A stretch of 61,889 bases of DNA, from the NCBI GenBank assembly GCA_046348585.1, contig JAXMDZ010000018.1, positions 1 to 61,889 on the forward strand, read 5' to 3'. Position numbers and translations under genes: made by a program. The notes below the pieces were generated by a model. That model saw nothing but the letters and a program-made list of their open reading frames with translations. It did no database searches and had not been told where the DNA came from. Positions 54,012 through 61,889 of the stretch are shown in pieces (position 1 is the first letter of the stretch; each line of letters opens with the position of its first letter). This DNA is from JADZAI01 sp046348585. GTDB lineage: Bacteria; Pseudomonadota; Alphaproteobacteria; Micropepsales; Micropepsaceae.

Positions 54012-55502
54012 ATGGCCTCCGCATCGACCCTCGCCATGCGCCACTACGATCAGGGCATCGCCGCCCTGGAAGAGGGCCGCCACGCCGACGCCATCGCGGC
54101 GCTGGAGCAGGCCCTCGCCGGCAACCCGAACGACCCGGCCGTGCTCTTCGCGCTCGGCGAGGCCGCCGCCCGGATCGGCCTGCATCAGGCCGCCGCCCGC
54201 TTCTTCGAGGAAACCCTGCGCGTCGCGCCCGAACGCCACGAGGCGACCATCGCCCTGTCGCGGGCGATGACGGCGATGATGCGCCATGGCGACGCGATCG
54301 AATCGCTGCGCGCCGCGCTCGCCGGCGCGCCGGAGCACATGGGCCTGTGGCTGGCGCTCGGCAACGCGGTGCGCGAGACCGGCGACGTCGAGAACGCCGA
54401 AACCTTCTATCGCGAGGCCCTGCGCCTCAATCCCGACTCGGTCGAGGCGCGCGGCAATCTCGCCGATCTCGTCTTCGACGCGGGCGGCATCACCGAGGCG
54501 CTGGCGCTCTACGACGAAGCGGTGCGCCGCGCCCCGGACAACGCCCAGCTGCGCGTCAACCGGGCGCTGGCGCTGCTCTCCAAGGGCGACGTCGAGGGCG
54601 GCTGGCGCGATTACGAATGGCGTCTGAAGATTCCCGGCCGCGCCATCGAGCGCCGCAACGCCCCGCCGCGCTGGCAGGGCGAGCCGCGCGGCGGCCGTCC
54701 GCTGCTGGTGATGACCGAACAGGGCGTCGGCGACCAGATCGCCTTCGCCGCCTTCCTGCCGCAGATGCTTGAGGACGGCCCGCTCGCCCTCGAATGCGAT
54801 CCGCGCCTCGCCGCCCTGCTCGCCCGCTCGCTGCCCGCCGTCACGGTCGGGGCGCAGACGGTGCGGCGCGAGGGCACGGCGCTCAGCACCGACAATGGCT
54901 GGAGCCACGGCGCGGCGCTGTCGATCGAACTGGGCAGCCTGCCGCTGATGTGCGGCGGCAAACCCGCCGCGCCGGAACCCTTCCTCAAGCCCGATCCCGC
55001 CGAGGCCGCGCGCTGGCGCGCCTGGCGCGAGACGCTCGGTCCCAGGCCCGCCATCGGCATCTCGTGGCGCTCCGGCCTCAAGGGCGGCCTGCGCGACAGC
55101 CAATACGCCCCGCTCGCCCGCTGGGCGCAGTTCGCCGGCAAGCTCGACGCCTCCATCGTCGTCGCGCAATACGGCGCGGAGCCGTCCGAGATCGCGGCGC
55201 TGGAAGGCCTGTCCGGCAAGACGCTGCACGTCCCGCCCGGCCTCGACCAGCGCGACGAACTCGACCGCACGGCGGCGATGCTTTCGGTCCTCGACGGCGT
55301 CGTCTCCGCGCCCACCGCCGTCGCCTCGATCAGCGGCGCGCTCGGCGTGCCGACCTACAAGGTGCTGCATTACCGCTCGTGGACCAGCCTCGGCGCGGAC
55401 CGCGAGCCGTTCATGCCGTCGGTCGCCTGCATGACGCCCGAACATGCCGGGCAGTGGCGTCAGGTCTTCGAGAAGACTCTCAGCCGGCTTTCGCGCGGCT
55501 GA
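54012..55502 (+). CDS. TPR-glycosyltransferase, FlmG-like (flagellin glycosyltransferase candidate)
   Basis: 496 residues from ATG 54012. The N-terminal half (about 10-200) has five or more TPRs, e.g. HADAIAALEQALAGNPNDPAVLFALGEAAARIG and NAETFYREALRLNPDSVEARGNLADLVFDAGG. The C-terminal half is a GT-B-like domain of the heptosyltransferase sort: LLVMTEQGVGDQIAFAAFLPQM, RPAIGISWRSGLKGG, and VVSAPTAVASISGALGVPTYKVL. Caulobacter FlmG has this order: its TPRs hold flagellin and its GT domain adds pseudaminic acid. The adjacent sugar-acid genes support the same job here. Donor sugar unproven. Overlaps the convergent fused gene by 23 bases. Confidence 0.72.
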   Translation: MASASTLAMRHYDQGIAALEEGRHADAIAALEQALAGNPNDPAVLFALGEAAARIGLHQAAARFFEETLRVAPERHEATIALSRAMTAMMRHGDAIESLRAALAGAPEHMGLWLALGNAVRETGDVENAETFYREALRLNPDSVEARGNLADLVFDAGGITEALALYDEAVRRAPDNAQLRVNRALALLSKGDVEGGWRDYEWRLKIPGRAIERRNAPPRWQGEPRGGRPLLVMTEQGVGDQIAFAAFLPQMLEDGPLALECDPRLAALLARSLPAVTVGAQTVRREGTALSTDNGWSHGAALSIELGSLPLMCGGKPAAPEPFLKPDPAEAARWRAWRETLGPRPAIGISWRSGLKGGLRDSQYAPLARWAQFAGKLDASIVVAQYGAEPSEIAALEGLSGKTLHVPPGLDQRDELDRTAAMLSVLDGVVSAPTAVASISGALGVPTYKVLHYRSWTSLGADREPFMPSVACMTPEHAGQWRQVFEKTLSRLSRG

Positions 55503-57282
55503 CCGCCGCGTTCGCCGCGACCCGCGCCGCGATCTCGCGCGCCAGCCGCTCCGCGCCGCGTCCGTCGATGGCCGTGCGGCCCGCCGCCGCCATCGCCCGC
55601 CGCCGCTCGCCGTCGCCCGCCAGCGCCAGCACCGCCTCGGTGATCCGGCGATCGTTGAGGCCCGAAACCGTGCCCAGATTGATCCCGAAGCCGGCATCGT
55701 CGAAGCCCTGCGCCGAAGCGGCGTGATCGGGCGTCAGGCCGAGATAGATCGCCGGCGTGCCGACATGCGCGCATTCGAAGGCGGTGACGCCATAGGCGAC
55801 GACCGCGAGGTCGCAGCCCGCCGCCACCTCCATCAGCGAAGGTGGCGCAAACAGGATCTCGGCGTCCGGGGCCGCCGCCTGGCAGGCATCGGCGACCGCT
55901 TCGGGGAAGGCGACTGCGGGTCCGATCGCCACCACCGGCGTCACCCGCCGTCCGGCCGCCGCCACCGCCTTGACCGCCCGCTGGGTGAGGCCCTGCGGAT
56001 CGCTGCCGCCCATGGCGACCATGACGCGCAGCGTCGCGCGGCCCGAGTCGAGCGGTCGCGCGCCGCGCCAGACCGCGCCGCCCATCACCGCCCAGTCCCA
56101 GCCGATGCAGAGGTCGGTTTCGCCGTCCGGCCAGGCGAGCGCCCGCGTCTGCGGCACCGGCGGATAGACCGCGAGGTGCGCCGCCAGCCGCCGCGGCGAA
56201 CCGTCGTCGAGCGCAACGATCAGCCCGGCCGCCCCGCGCAGGCTGCGCACGTCGGCCTCGGAAAGATCGGTGCGGATGTCGAGGATGAGCGCCGACGCGC
56301 CCGTTTCGGCGAGCACGGCGGCGATCCAGTCGCGCTCGCCCGTCCCTTCAGGCTTCTCGATCACCCGGAAGCCCGCCGCGCGCACGCCCGCCATCGCGGC
56401 CGCCTCGCCCATCGTCGCGAAGACGACGCCGAAACCCGCCTCGTCGCGCAGCGCCCCGGCGAGCTGCAGGCAGCGCCGCACATGCCCCATGCCCAGCGCA
56501 TGCCCGCCGTCGCAGCGGATCGCCACCGTGCCCGCCGTCTGCGTCGCCGCCTTCTGGCGGACATGGCCGTTGATCGCGAGCAGCCCCGTATCGCGCCGCA
56601 GCAGCGCGATCAGGTCGGTCAGCGAGGCTTCGCCCGCCTGCGCCTTCAGCCGGTCATAGACCGCCTCGATGAAGGCGGCGTCGGCGGGCGTGTCGACGGA
56701 AAGGCGCGCGCCTTCGAAATCGTAGGCGGGATCGGGCGTCATGAGGGCGACCTTGATGCGATGGGCGTTCAGCTTCAGCCAGCCGGTGACATGCTCGCGC
56801 GCCACCTTGTCGTCGCGCGCCTCGGTCAGCATCAGGTCGAGCGCCCGGCGGCTCATCGGATCGACGCCGTCATGCAGCGCCCGCGCGCCCGGGGCCAGCA
56901 TCACGAAATCGGCGTCCTCCGCGATCATCGCCTCGATCATCGCATCGACGAAGGCGGCGTCGAGCAGCGGCGCGTCGGCGTTGACGCGCACGATGATGTC
57001 GGGATCGCAGGCCTCCGCCGCCAGCGCGAAGCGGCCGAGCACGTCGTCCTCCGGCCCGCGCACGCAGGAAACGCCTTCCGCCGCCGCCCAGGCGGCGAGC
57101 GCGTCGTCGGCCGGATTGATGGTCGTCGCCAGCACGATCTCGCCGATCCGCCGCGAGGCCTTCAGCCGGTGCACCACATGCCAGATCAGCGGCCGCCCGG
57201 CGATCTCCATCAGCGACTTGCCCGGCAGGCGCGACGACGACATGCGGGCCTGCACGATCGCCGCGATGCGCGGGGCCGTCAC
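55480..57282 (-). CDS. Fused cytidylyltransferase (SpsF/PseF-like) and PseG/SpsG-like protein
   Basis: 600 residues from a GTG at 57282 that overlaps the NeuB-like stop (GTGA). Residues 1-235 are a nucleotidyltransferase: IAAIVQARMSSSRLPGKSLMEIAGRPLI, VRGPEDDVLGRFALAA and VRVNADAPLLDAAFVDAMI. Residues 250-590 match PseG/SpsG: IRCDGGHALGMGHVRRCLQLA with the catalytic GMGH267, VALDDGSPRR, VMVAMGGSDPQG and VAYGVTAFECAHVGTPAIYL. PseF attaches CMP to a nonulosonic acid, while PseG removes UDP from its precursor, so two non-consecutive steps are fused. The frame continues upstream of 57282 inside the NeuB-like gene, but that is not coding. Confidence 0.78.
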   Translation of the reverse strand: MTAPRIAAIVQARMSSSRLPGKSLMEIAGRPLIWHVVHRLKASRRIGEIVLATTINPADDALAAWAAAEGVSCVRGPEDDVLGRFALAAEACDPDIIVRVNADAPLLDAAFVDAMIEAMIAEDADFVMLAPGARALHDGVDPMSRRALDLMLTEARDDKVAREHVTGWLKLNAHRIKVALMTPDPAYDFEGARLSVDTPADAAFIEAVYDRLKAQAGEASLTDLIALLRRDTGLLAINGHVRQKAATQTAGTVAIRCDGGHALGMGHVRRCLQLAGALRDEAGFGVVFATMGEAAAMAGVRAAGFRVIEKPEGTGERDWIAAVLAETGASALILDIRTDLSEADVRSLRGAAGLIVALDDGSPRRLAAHLAVYPPVPQTRALAWPDGETDLCIGWDWAVMGGAVWRGARPLDSGRATLRVMVAMGGSDPQGLTQRAVKAVAAAGRRVTPVVAIGPAVAFPEAVADACQAAAPDAEILFAPPSLMEVAAGCDLAVVAYGVTAFECAHVGTPAIYLGLTPDHAASAQGFDDAGFGINLGTVSGLNDRRITEAVLALAGDGERRRAMAAAGRTAIDGRGAERLAREIAARVAANAAVSRAKAG

Positions 57283-58136
57283 GGCGTCCACCCGGCGCGG
57301 ATGGCGCGCAGCGGCCGCAGCCCGTCCAGCGGATCGGCGCGCCAGTCGCGGTCGGCGAGTTCGGAGGGCGCGGCGGTCTTCAGGCCCGACCCGTCCGCCG
57401 CCTCGCCCTCGCGCACCGCCTTGATGACCTCGGAAATCTGGCCCGGCAGCCAGCAATGACCGCTCGCATATTCCGCGCCCGTCTCGTCGAGGTCGATGTG
57501 GAACTCGACGAAGCCCGCGCCCCAGCGATGGATCGCGCGGTGCAGCACGCCGGGGCTGACAGTGTGGTCCGACCAGCCGACCGGACAGCCGGTCGCCCGG
57601 CGGATGATGTCGATGGAGGCGAGATTGGCCTCCGCCGGCGGCGTCGGATAGGCCGAAACCGTGTGCAGCAGCCGGATCGACGAGGCCCCCGCGCCGCGCA
57701 GCACCTGAACCGCGTGCACGATCTCGGCCAGCGTCGCCATGCCGGTCGAAAGCACCACCGGCTTGCCGGTCGCCGCGCAGGCCGCCAGCAGATCGTCCCA
57801 CAGCAATTCGTAGGAGGCGATCTTGTAGAAGGCGACATAGGGCAGCAGCTCGGCCACCGCATCCAGATAGAACGGCGTGCAGGCGAACTGGACGCCCCGC
57901 ACCACGCAATGCGCGGCGATCGGATCGAGCAGCTTCAGCGGCAATTCCCATTGCTCGCGCGCCCGGTGCTTTTCGCTGCGCGCCAGGATCTCGGGCGCGA
58001 ACAGCTCCTTCACGCGGAACAGCTGGAACTTCACCGAATCGCAGCCCGCCTCGGCGGCGGCGTCCACGAAGGCGAGACAGCGCTCAAGGTCGCTCCCGTG
58101 GTTGGACGAGACTTCGGCGCAGAAATGGACCGGCAT
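57279..58136 (-). CDS. NeuB/PseI-like sugar-acid synthase, divergent and without SAF domain
   Basis: 285 residues. TIM-barrel signatures of the sialic/pseudaminic/legionaminic acid synthases: HFCAEVSSNHGSDLERCLAFVDAAAEAGCDSVKFQLF, YKIASYELLWDDLL, VVLSTGMATLAEIV and VGWSDHTVSPGV. The usual EKH and DHxxSL-P-E metal motifs are changed to EFH and GHCWLPGQ. The C-terminal antifreeze-like SAF domain (about 60 residues) of true NeuB/PseI is missing. It therefore likely condenses phosphoenolpyruvate with a different aldose. Coupled to the fused downstream gene. Confidence 0.78.
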   Translation of the reverse strand: MPVHFCAEVSSNHGSDLERCLAFVDAAAEAGCDSVKFQLFRVKELFAPEILARSEKHRAREQWELPLKLLDPIAAHCVVRGVQFACTPFYLDAVAELLPYVAFYKIASYELLWDDLLAACAATGKPVVLSTGMATLAEIVHAVQVLRGAGASSIRLLHTVSAYPTPPAEANLASIDIIRRATGCPVGWSDHTVSPGVLHRAIHRWGAGFVEFHIDLDETGAEYASGHCWLPGQISEVIKAVREGEAADGSGLKTAAPSELADRDWRADPLDGLRPLRAIRAGWTP

Positions 58137-58236
58137 GGGGCGGGCAGGCTTATGGTCAATGAAAGGTGAGCATCGGCGCGTTGCGTTAACGAATTCTCAA
58201 GCGGCGGGCGCGCGAATGGGGAAAACGGAGTGAGGC

Positions 58237-59193
58237 ATGAGCGCCGCGCTGCGCGAGGACGCGCACCCGAACGAAGAGGCCGCCTGGCAGGGCCATGACG
58301 GCCCGGTTCACGGCCGCGCCAACGGCATGGACATCATCGCCTGCCGGGCCTGCGGCTTCCGCCACGCCGTGCCGCTGCCCGATCCGGCGGCGCTCGAAGC
58401 GGAATACGCCGAGGCCTATTACCGCGACGCCAAGCCGACCTATCTCGCCGACGCGGGCGCCGATCAGGGCTGGGCGCAGCTCGTCCAGAACGACCGCCTC
58501 GACGCCATCGCCCGCGCGCTGGGGCGCGCGCCCGGAGCGCCCCGGGGAACGCTCATCGAGTTCGGCTCGGGGCCGGGCTTCTTCCTCGACGCCGCGACGG
58601 CCAAAGGCTGGACCGCCATCGGCATCGAGCCCTCGCGCCAGGCCGCCGCCTTCGCGCAGGGGCGCGGCCTCACCGTCCACAACCGCACGCTGGCCGACGC
58701 CGCCGCGCATGGCCTGCCGAAAGCCGACGCGGTCGCCGCCACCAATGTGCTCGAACATCTCGCCGATCCGGCCGGCGCGCTCCGCGTCGCCTGCGATCTG
58801 CTGAAGCCGGGCGGCGTCCTCTGCCTCACCGTCCCCAACGATTTCTCGCCGCTTCAGATCGCGGCGCGCGACGGGCGCGGCCATGCGCCGTGGTGGATCG
58901 CCCCGCCGCACCATCTCAACTATTTCGACTTCGACAGCCTCGAAGCGCTGCTGGTGCGGCTCGGCCTCCGTCCGGTCGAGCGCCTCACCAGCTTCCCGAT
59001 GGAGGCCTTCCTGCTGATGGGCGACGACTATGTCGCCGACCCCGCGCTCGGCCGCGCCTGCCACGCCAAGCGGATGAATTTCGACCTCGCCTTCGAAGCC
59101 GCCGGCATCGGCGAGGTGCGCCGCCGCCTTTACGGCGCGCTCGCCGCCGCGGGCCTCGGCCGCGAGGCGACGGTGATCGCGGTGAAGCCGTGA
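58237..59193 (+). CDS. SAM-dependent class I methyltransferase
   Basis: 318 residues. A short Cys pair near the N-terminus (IIACRACGFRHAVPLPDP) is like the small zinc-ribbon seen in sugar C-methyltransferase-type proteins. Then comes the Rossmann motif I TLIEFGSGPGFFLDAATAKGW, the adenine-binding acidic GIEPSRQAAAFA, and AVAATNVLEHLADPAGALRVACDLLKPGGVLCLTVPN. Acceptor unknown; the context suggests a sugar. Coupled to the next gene by a GTGA overlap. Confidence 0.82.
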   Translation: MSAALREDAHPNEEAAWQGHDGPVHGRANGMDIIACRACGFRHAVPLPDPAALEAEYAEAYYRDAKPTYLADAGADQGWAQLVQNDRLDAIARALGRAPGAPRGTLIEFGSGPGFFLDAATAKGWTAIGIEPSRQAAAFAQGRGLTVHNRTLADAAAHGLPKADAVAATNVLEHLADPAGALRVACDLLKPGGVLCLTVPNDFSPLQIAARDGRGHAPWWIAPPHHLNYFDFDSLEALLVRLGLRPVERLTSFPMEAFLLMGDDYVADPALGRACHAKRMNFDLAFEAAGIGEVRRRLYGALAAAGLGREATVIAVKP

Positions 59194-60311
59194 GCGCCGC
59201 CGCGCAGCGCGGCCCGGCCGGCGGGCTGGAGCGCTTCGGCGCGCCGCGCGGCGTCGAGGCGCTCGCCCGCTTCAGGCGCGCCGTCCTCTTCGGCGCGGGC
59301 GCGAGCGCCGGCGAGGTGGAGAAAATCCTCGCGCGCTACGGCATCGCGCTCGCCGCCTTCGCCGACAACGGCGCGGCGAAGCAGGGCACGGTCTTCCGCG
59401 GCGCGCCGGTCGTCGCGCCCGCCGCGCTGCCGGCGATGATCGACGGCGAAACCGCCATCGTCATCGCCTCGGTCTATCAGGTCGAGATCGCCACGCAGCT
59501 GCGCGAGCTCGGCATTCCGGCTGAGGCGGTCTTTCCCTTCGTCTCGCCGATGTTCGCCGGCCATTTCGGCGCGGCCGCCTTCGCGGGCGCGGACGAGGCG
59601 CTCGCCCGCCTTCCCGCCCGCCTCGCCGACGACGCCTCGCGCGCCTATGTCGAGGCGCTGATCGCCTATCGCTGGACGATGGACCCGCTCCGCCTCGCGC
59701 GGAACCCGAGGCTCAGGGGCTTCTACGACTACGAAGGCGTCGGGCCGTTCGCCGGCGATCACATCGTCGACGTCGGGGCCTATGACGGCGATTCCGCCGT
59801 CGCCTATCTGAAGCGCCTCGGCGGCGAGGCGCGCGTCTCGGCGCTGGAGCCGCTGCCGCAGAACCGCGCGGCGCTGGAAGCGACCATCGCGTCGCATCCC
59901 TTCGGCGGCCGCATCGCCGCCGTGCCGTTCGGGGCCGGGGCCGCGCCCATGTCGGCCGAGATCGACAGCGAGGACGAGGGCGTCGACGCCCGCGCCACGC
60001 TGCGCGGCAAGCCCGGCGCGCGCGCCGAGATCCGCATCGAAACGCTCGACCGGCTGTTCGCCGAAGACCCGGTCAATTTCATCAAGATCGACATCGAGGG
60101 CCACGACCCCGCCGCGCTGGAAGGCGCGCGCACGATCCTCAATCGCGACAAGCCCGGCCTCGCCATCGCCGCCTATCACGCGCCGGACCATTTGTGGACG
60201 ATCCCGGCGCTCGTCGATCGGCTCTGCCCCGGCTACCGCATCCATGTCGGCCACCACCCGGCCGCCGTCTATGAGTGCGAACTCTTCTGCGTCCACGACG
60301 CGCGGCGATGA
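59190..60311 (+). CDS. FkbM family methyltransferase
   Basis: 373 residues from a GTG at 59190 overlapping the previous stop. Residues 1-120 form a Rossmann-like region (RRAVLFGAGASAGEVEKILARYGIALAAFADN), the sort found fused to FkbM proteins in glycan clusters. The C-terminal FkbM domain has DHIVDVGAYDGDSAVAYLKRLG (motif I), SALEPLPQNRAALEATI and VNFIKIDIEGHDPAALEGARTIL. O-methylates hydroxyls, often on sugars. Coupled to the alcohol dehydrogenase gene by an ATGA overlap. Confidence 0.85.
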   Translation: MSAAAQRGPAGGLERFGAPRGVEALARFRRAVLFGAGASAGEVEKILARYGIALAAFADNGAAKQGTVFRGAPVVAPAALPAMIDGETAIVIASVYQVEIATQLRELGIPAEAVFPFVSPMFAGHFGAAAFAGADEALARLPARLADDASRAYVEALIAYRWTMDPLRLARNPRLRGFYDYEGVGPFAGDHIVDVGAYDGDSAVAYLKRLGGEARVSALEPLPQNRAALEATIASHPFGGRIAAVPFGAGAAPMSAEIDSEDEGVDARATLRGKPGARAEIRIETLDRLFAEDPVNFIKIDIEGHDPAALEGARTILNRDKPGLAIAAYHAPDHLWTIPALVDRLCPGYRIHVGHHPAAVYECELFCVHDARR

Positions 60312-61459
60312 ACGAGCGCTTCTACAACACCGCCGCGCGCAAGGGCTTCCACTGGCCGGGCCGCATCCTCGCCGGCGAGGGCGTGCTTGAGAACTGGCTC
60401 GCCGAACGCGGCACGGGCGGCCTCGCCGTCGTCGCCGACCGCGCCTTCGCCGATCATCCGCTGGTGCGCCGCGCGGGCGGCCCGCACGCGCTCGTCGCCC
60501 GCGAGCCGAACCGCGACGACATCGCCGCCATCGCCGGAGAGATCGCCGCCGCGCCGCCCGCCGCGATCCTGGCGCTCGGCGGCGGCGCGACCATCGACGC
60601 CGCCAAGGCGGTCGCCGCGCATCTGCGCTACGGCACGCTCGACATCCGCGACCGGCCGCGCGCCGCGATCCTGCCGCACCTCGTCGCCGCGCCGACGACC
60701 GCCGGTTCGGGGTCGGAGACCAGCCGCTTCTTCATCGCCGCCGACCCCGCGACCGGCGTCAAGATCTCCACCCGCTCGTGGTCCATCGTTCCCGATCTGA
60801 CGCTGCTCGATCCCTTGCTGCTGCAAGGCTCCGGCGCGCCGCGCCTGCTGCTCGGGGCCTTCGACGCGGCGATGCATCTGTGGGAGACGCACATCGCGCG
60901 CGGCGAGCGCAGCCCGTTCACCGACGCGCTCGCGCAAGGCTTCCTGCCGCGCATCCTCGCCGCCCTGCCGATCCTCGCCGCGCGCGCGGAGCCGGACGGC
61001 GCGACGCTGCTGGCGCTCATGGAAGCCTCGGCCATGGCGGGCGTCGCGATCTCGAACGTGCGCACCGGCCTCGTCCATTCGCTGGGCGAATCCCTCGCCG
61101 CGCAGACGCCGCTCGCCCATCCGCTCACCTTGCGCGTCTTCCTGCGCCCGGCCCTCGAAAGCTATGCCGAGGCGATCCGCGCCCATGTCGCGCCGCTGAT
61201 GCACGCGCTCGACGCCGCCGCCCCCGCCGGCGCGCCGTGGAGCGTCGCGCGCTTCATTGCCGCCTGGGAGAACGCTTTCGCGGCGCTCGGGCACGACGAT
61301 CTCATCCGCGCCGCCTTCGCCGCGCGCCCGCCTTCGGCCGAAGCGCTGCTGGCGACCGCCGCGCGCGACACGACGCTGGCGAAGGAAAACCCCGCCCCCT
61401 TCGCCGAGGGCGATCTCGCCCGCATCGCCGCCGCCGGTCTTTCCGCCTTCGCCCGTTAA
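60308..61459 (+). CDS. Iron-containing alcohol dehydrogenase family protein
   Basis: 383 residues. NAD(P) motif GGGATIDAAKAVAAHL and VAAPTTAGSGSETSRFF. The metal ligands are visible in GAFDAAMHLWE (Asp and His) and HSLGESLAAQTPLAHP (two His). Members oxidise or reduce alcohols, and glycan versions include KdnB, which acts on Kdo. The gene is in a coupled run with two methyltransferases and precedes the transketolase gene, so a sugar substrate is likely. Confidence 0.85.
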   Translation: MNERFYNTAARKGFHWPGRILAGEGVLENWLAERGTGGLAVVADRAFADHPLVRRAGGPHALVAREPNRDDIAAIAGEIAAAPPAAILALGGGATIDAAKAVAAHLRYGTLDIRDRPRAAILPHLVAAPTTAGSGSETSRFFIAADPATGVKISTRSWSIVPDLTLLDPLLLQGSGAPRLLLGAFDAAMHLWETHIARGERSPFTDALAQGFLPRILAALPILAARAEPDGATLLALMEASAMAGVAISNVRTGLVHSLGESLAAQTPLAHPLTLRVFLRPALESYAEAIRAHVAPLMHALDAAAPAGAPWSVARFIAAWENAFAALGHDDLIRAAFAARPPSAEALLATAARDTTLAKENPAPFAEGDLARIAAAGLSAFAR

Positions 61460-61523
61460 TCGACATTAACGGGCCGGTAACCGCCGTTAACGATAGTCCA
61501 CGGCGCACTCTTGAGGACGCAAG

Positions 61524-61889
61524 ATGTCCGCCATCTCCCTTTCCGCCCGCCAGGATCAGGATCGCGTCATGGCGCGCCTCGCCGCCATCGCCGCCCGCAC
61601 CCGGCAACTGGCGATCGCCGGCATCTACCGCGCCGGTTCCGGCCATCCGGGCGGGGCGCTTTCGGCCGCCGATCTGCTCGCCGTTCTCTACGGCGCGGAG
61701 CTGAGCATTCCCGGCGGCACGACGGACGATCCCGGCCGCGACCGCTTCGTGCTGTCGAAGGGCCACGCCGCGCCCGCGCTCTACGCGGTCTGGGCGGCGA
61801 TGGGCTATGTCGCCGACGCGGTGCCGCTGGCGCTGCGGCGCATCGGCACGGCCTCGCAGGGCCACCCGCACGTCCTCGATCTTCCGTTG
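61524..61889 (+). CDS. Transketolase N-terminal subunit (partial, cut by window end)
   Basis: 122 residues are in the window; the gene runs off the right edge. LAAIAARTRQLAIAGIYRAGSGHPGGALSAADLLAVLYG and DRFVLSKGHAAPALYAVW are the ThDP-binding start of split transketolases, whose C-terminal half is normally the next gene. GAGG lies 9 bases before the ATG at 61524. The spacer from the alcohol dehydrogenase is 64 bases and TTAA-rich, so a separate promoter is possible. In glycan clusters split transketolases make unusual keto sugars; here that is inference from the neighbours. Confidence 0.85.
   Translation, partial: MSAISLSARQDQDRVMARLAAIAARTRQLAIAGIYRAGSGHPGGALSAADLLAVLYGAELSIPGGTTDDPGRDRFVLSKGHAAPALYAVWAAMGYVADAVPLALRRIGTASQGHPHVLDLPL

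Noticed and set aside
55480..57951. 823-residue version of the fused cytidylyltransferase/PseG gene
   Set aside because: The first 223 codons lie in another frame of the NeuB-like gene; the GTG at 57282 starts exactly at the cytidylyltransferase domain.
61460..61523. TTAA pairs before the transketolase gene as a CtrA site
   Set aside because: The spacings are 6 or 8 rather than 7, and TTAA is expected in the AT-rich gap after a TAA stop.

Overview
The window is high-GC DNA (roughly 70% by eye) from a flagellated alphaproteobacterium. The signs are an ATP synthase zeta-type inhibitor (DUF1476), CckA, the flagellar genes fliX, cheL and flbY in the Caulobacter order, a MotE-type protein, a DUF6468-type flagellar protein, a recA promoter with the alphaproteobacterial GTTC-N7-GTTC SOS box, and TTAA-N7-TTAA (CtrA-type) sites near flagellar genes. 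The gene set fits the Caulobacterales/Parvularculales side of the class, but I cannot name a genus. No rRNA, tRNA, insertion sequence, prophage or CRISPR array was seen, and no gene-free stretch exceeds about 250 bases.

Layout. 1-9.2 kb is accessory metabolism: a metal-type MerR regulator with a divergent isoprenylcysteine-methyltransferase-like gene (cut by the window edge), a MarR regulator, a ThDP enzyme, purB, a PQQ dehydrogenase, a TetR regulator and a chromate transporter. 9.2-17.4 kb is the de novo purine block purC-purS / purQ-purL, split by about 2.3 kb of other genes and followed by bolA and the monothiol glutaredoxin grxD. 17.4-28 kb is housekeeping: rpsD, a gamma-carbonic anhydrase with a SpoU-type RNA methyltransferase, icd, a CPA2 antiporter, alaS and recA.

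28-50 kb is the flagellar region. It holds cckA; the leftward operon flgB-flgC-fliE-fliQ-fliR-flhB; rightward fliO-fliP; a leftward operon fliL-fliM-DUF6468-motE-large periplasmic TPR protein; and rightward flgF-flgG-flgA-flgH and flgI-cheL-flbY, with fliX and dksA leftward between them. Four near-identical palindromes (CCGGCA-N5-TGCCGG type) lie upstream of these operons. Three abut or closely neighbour CtrA-like sites, and two lie 50-80 bp upstream of good sigma-54 promoters. This matches the CckA/CtrA -> FliX/FlbD/sigma-54 flagellar hierarchy, although ctrA, flbD and rpoN are not in the window.

50-61.9 kb contains a cytochrome c, a secreted VOC protein, and what looks like a flagellar filament and glycosylation locus. 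It includes an unusual axial-type protein carrying a beta-propeller, a FlmG-like TPR-glycosyltransferase, a divergent NeuB-type synthase, a fused cytidylyltransferase/PseG-like protein, two methyltransferases, an iron-type alcohol dehydrogenase and the start of a transketolase N-terminal subunit. The last group suggests activation and transfer of an unusual 2-keto-3-deoxy sugar acid to flagellin. Together with the propeller protein and the MotE/TPR pair, it is the most promising place for undescribed biology here.
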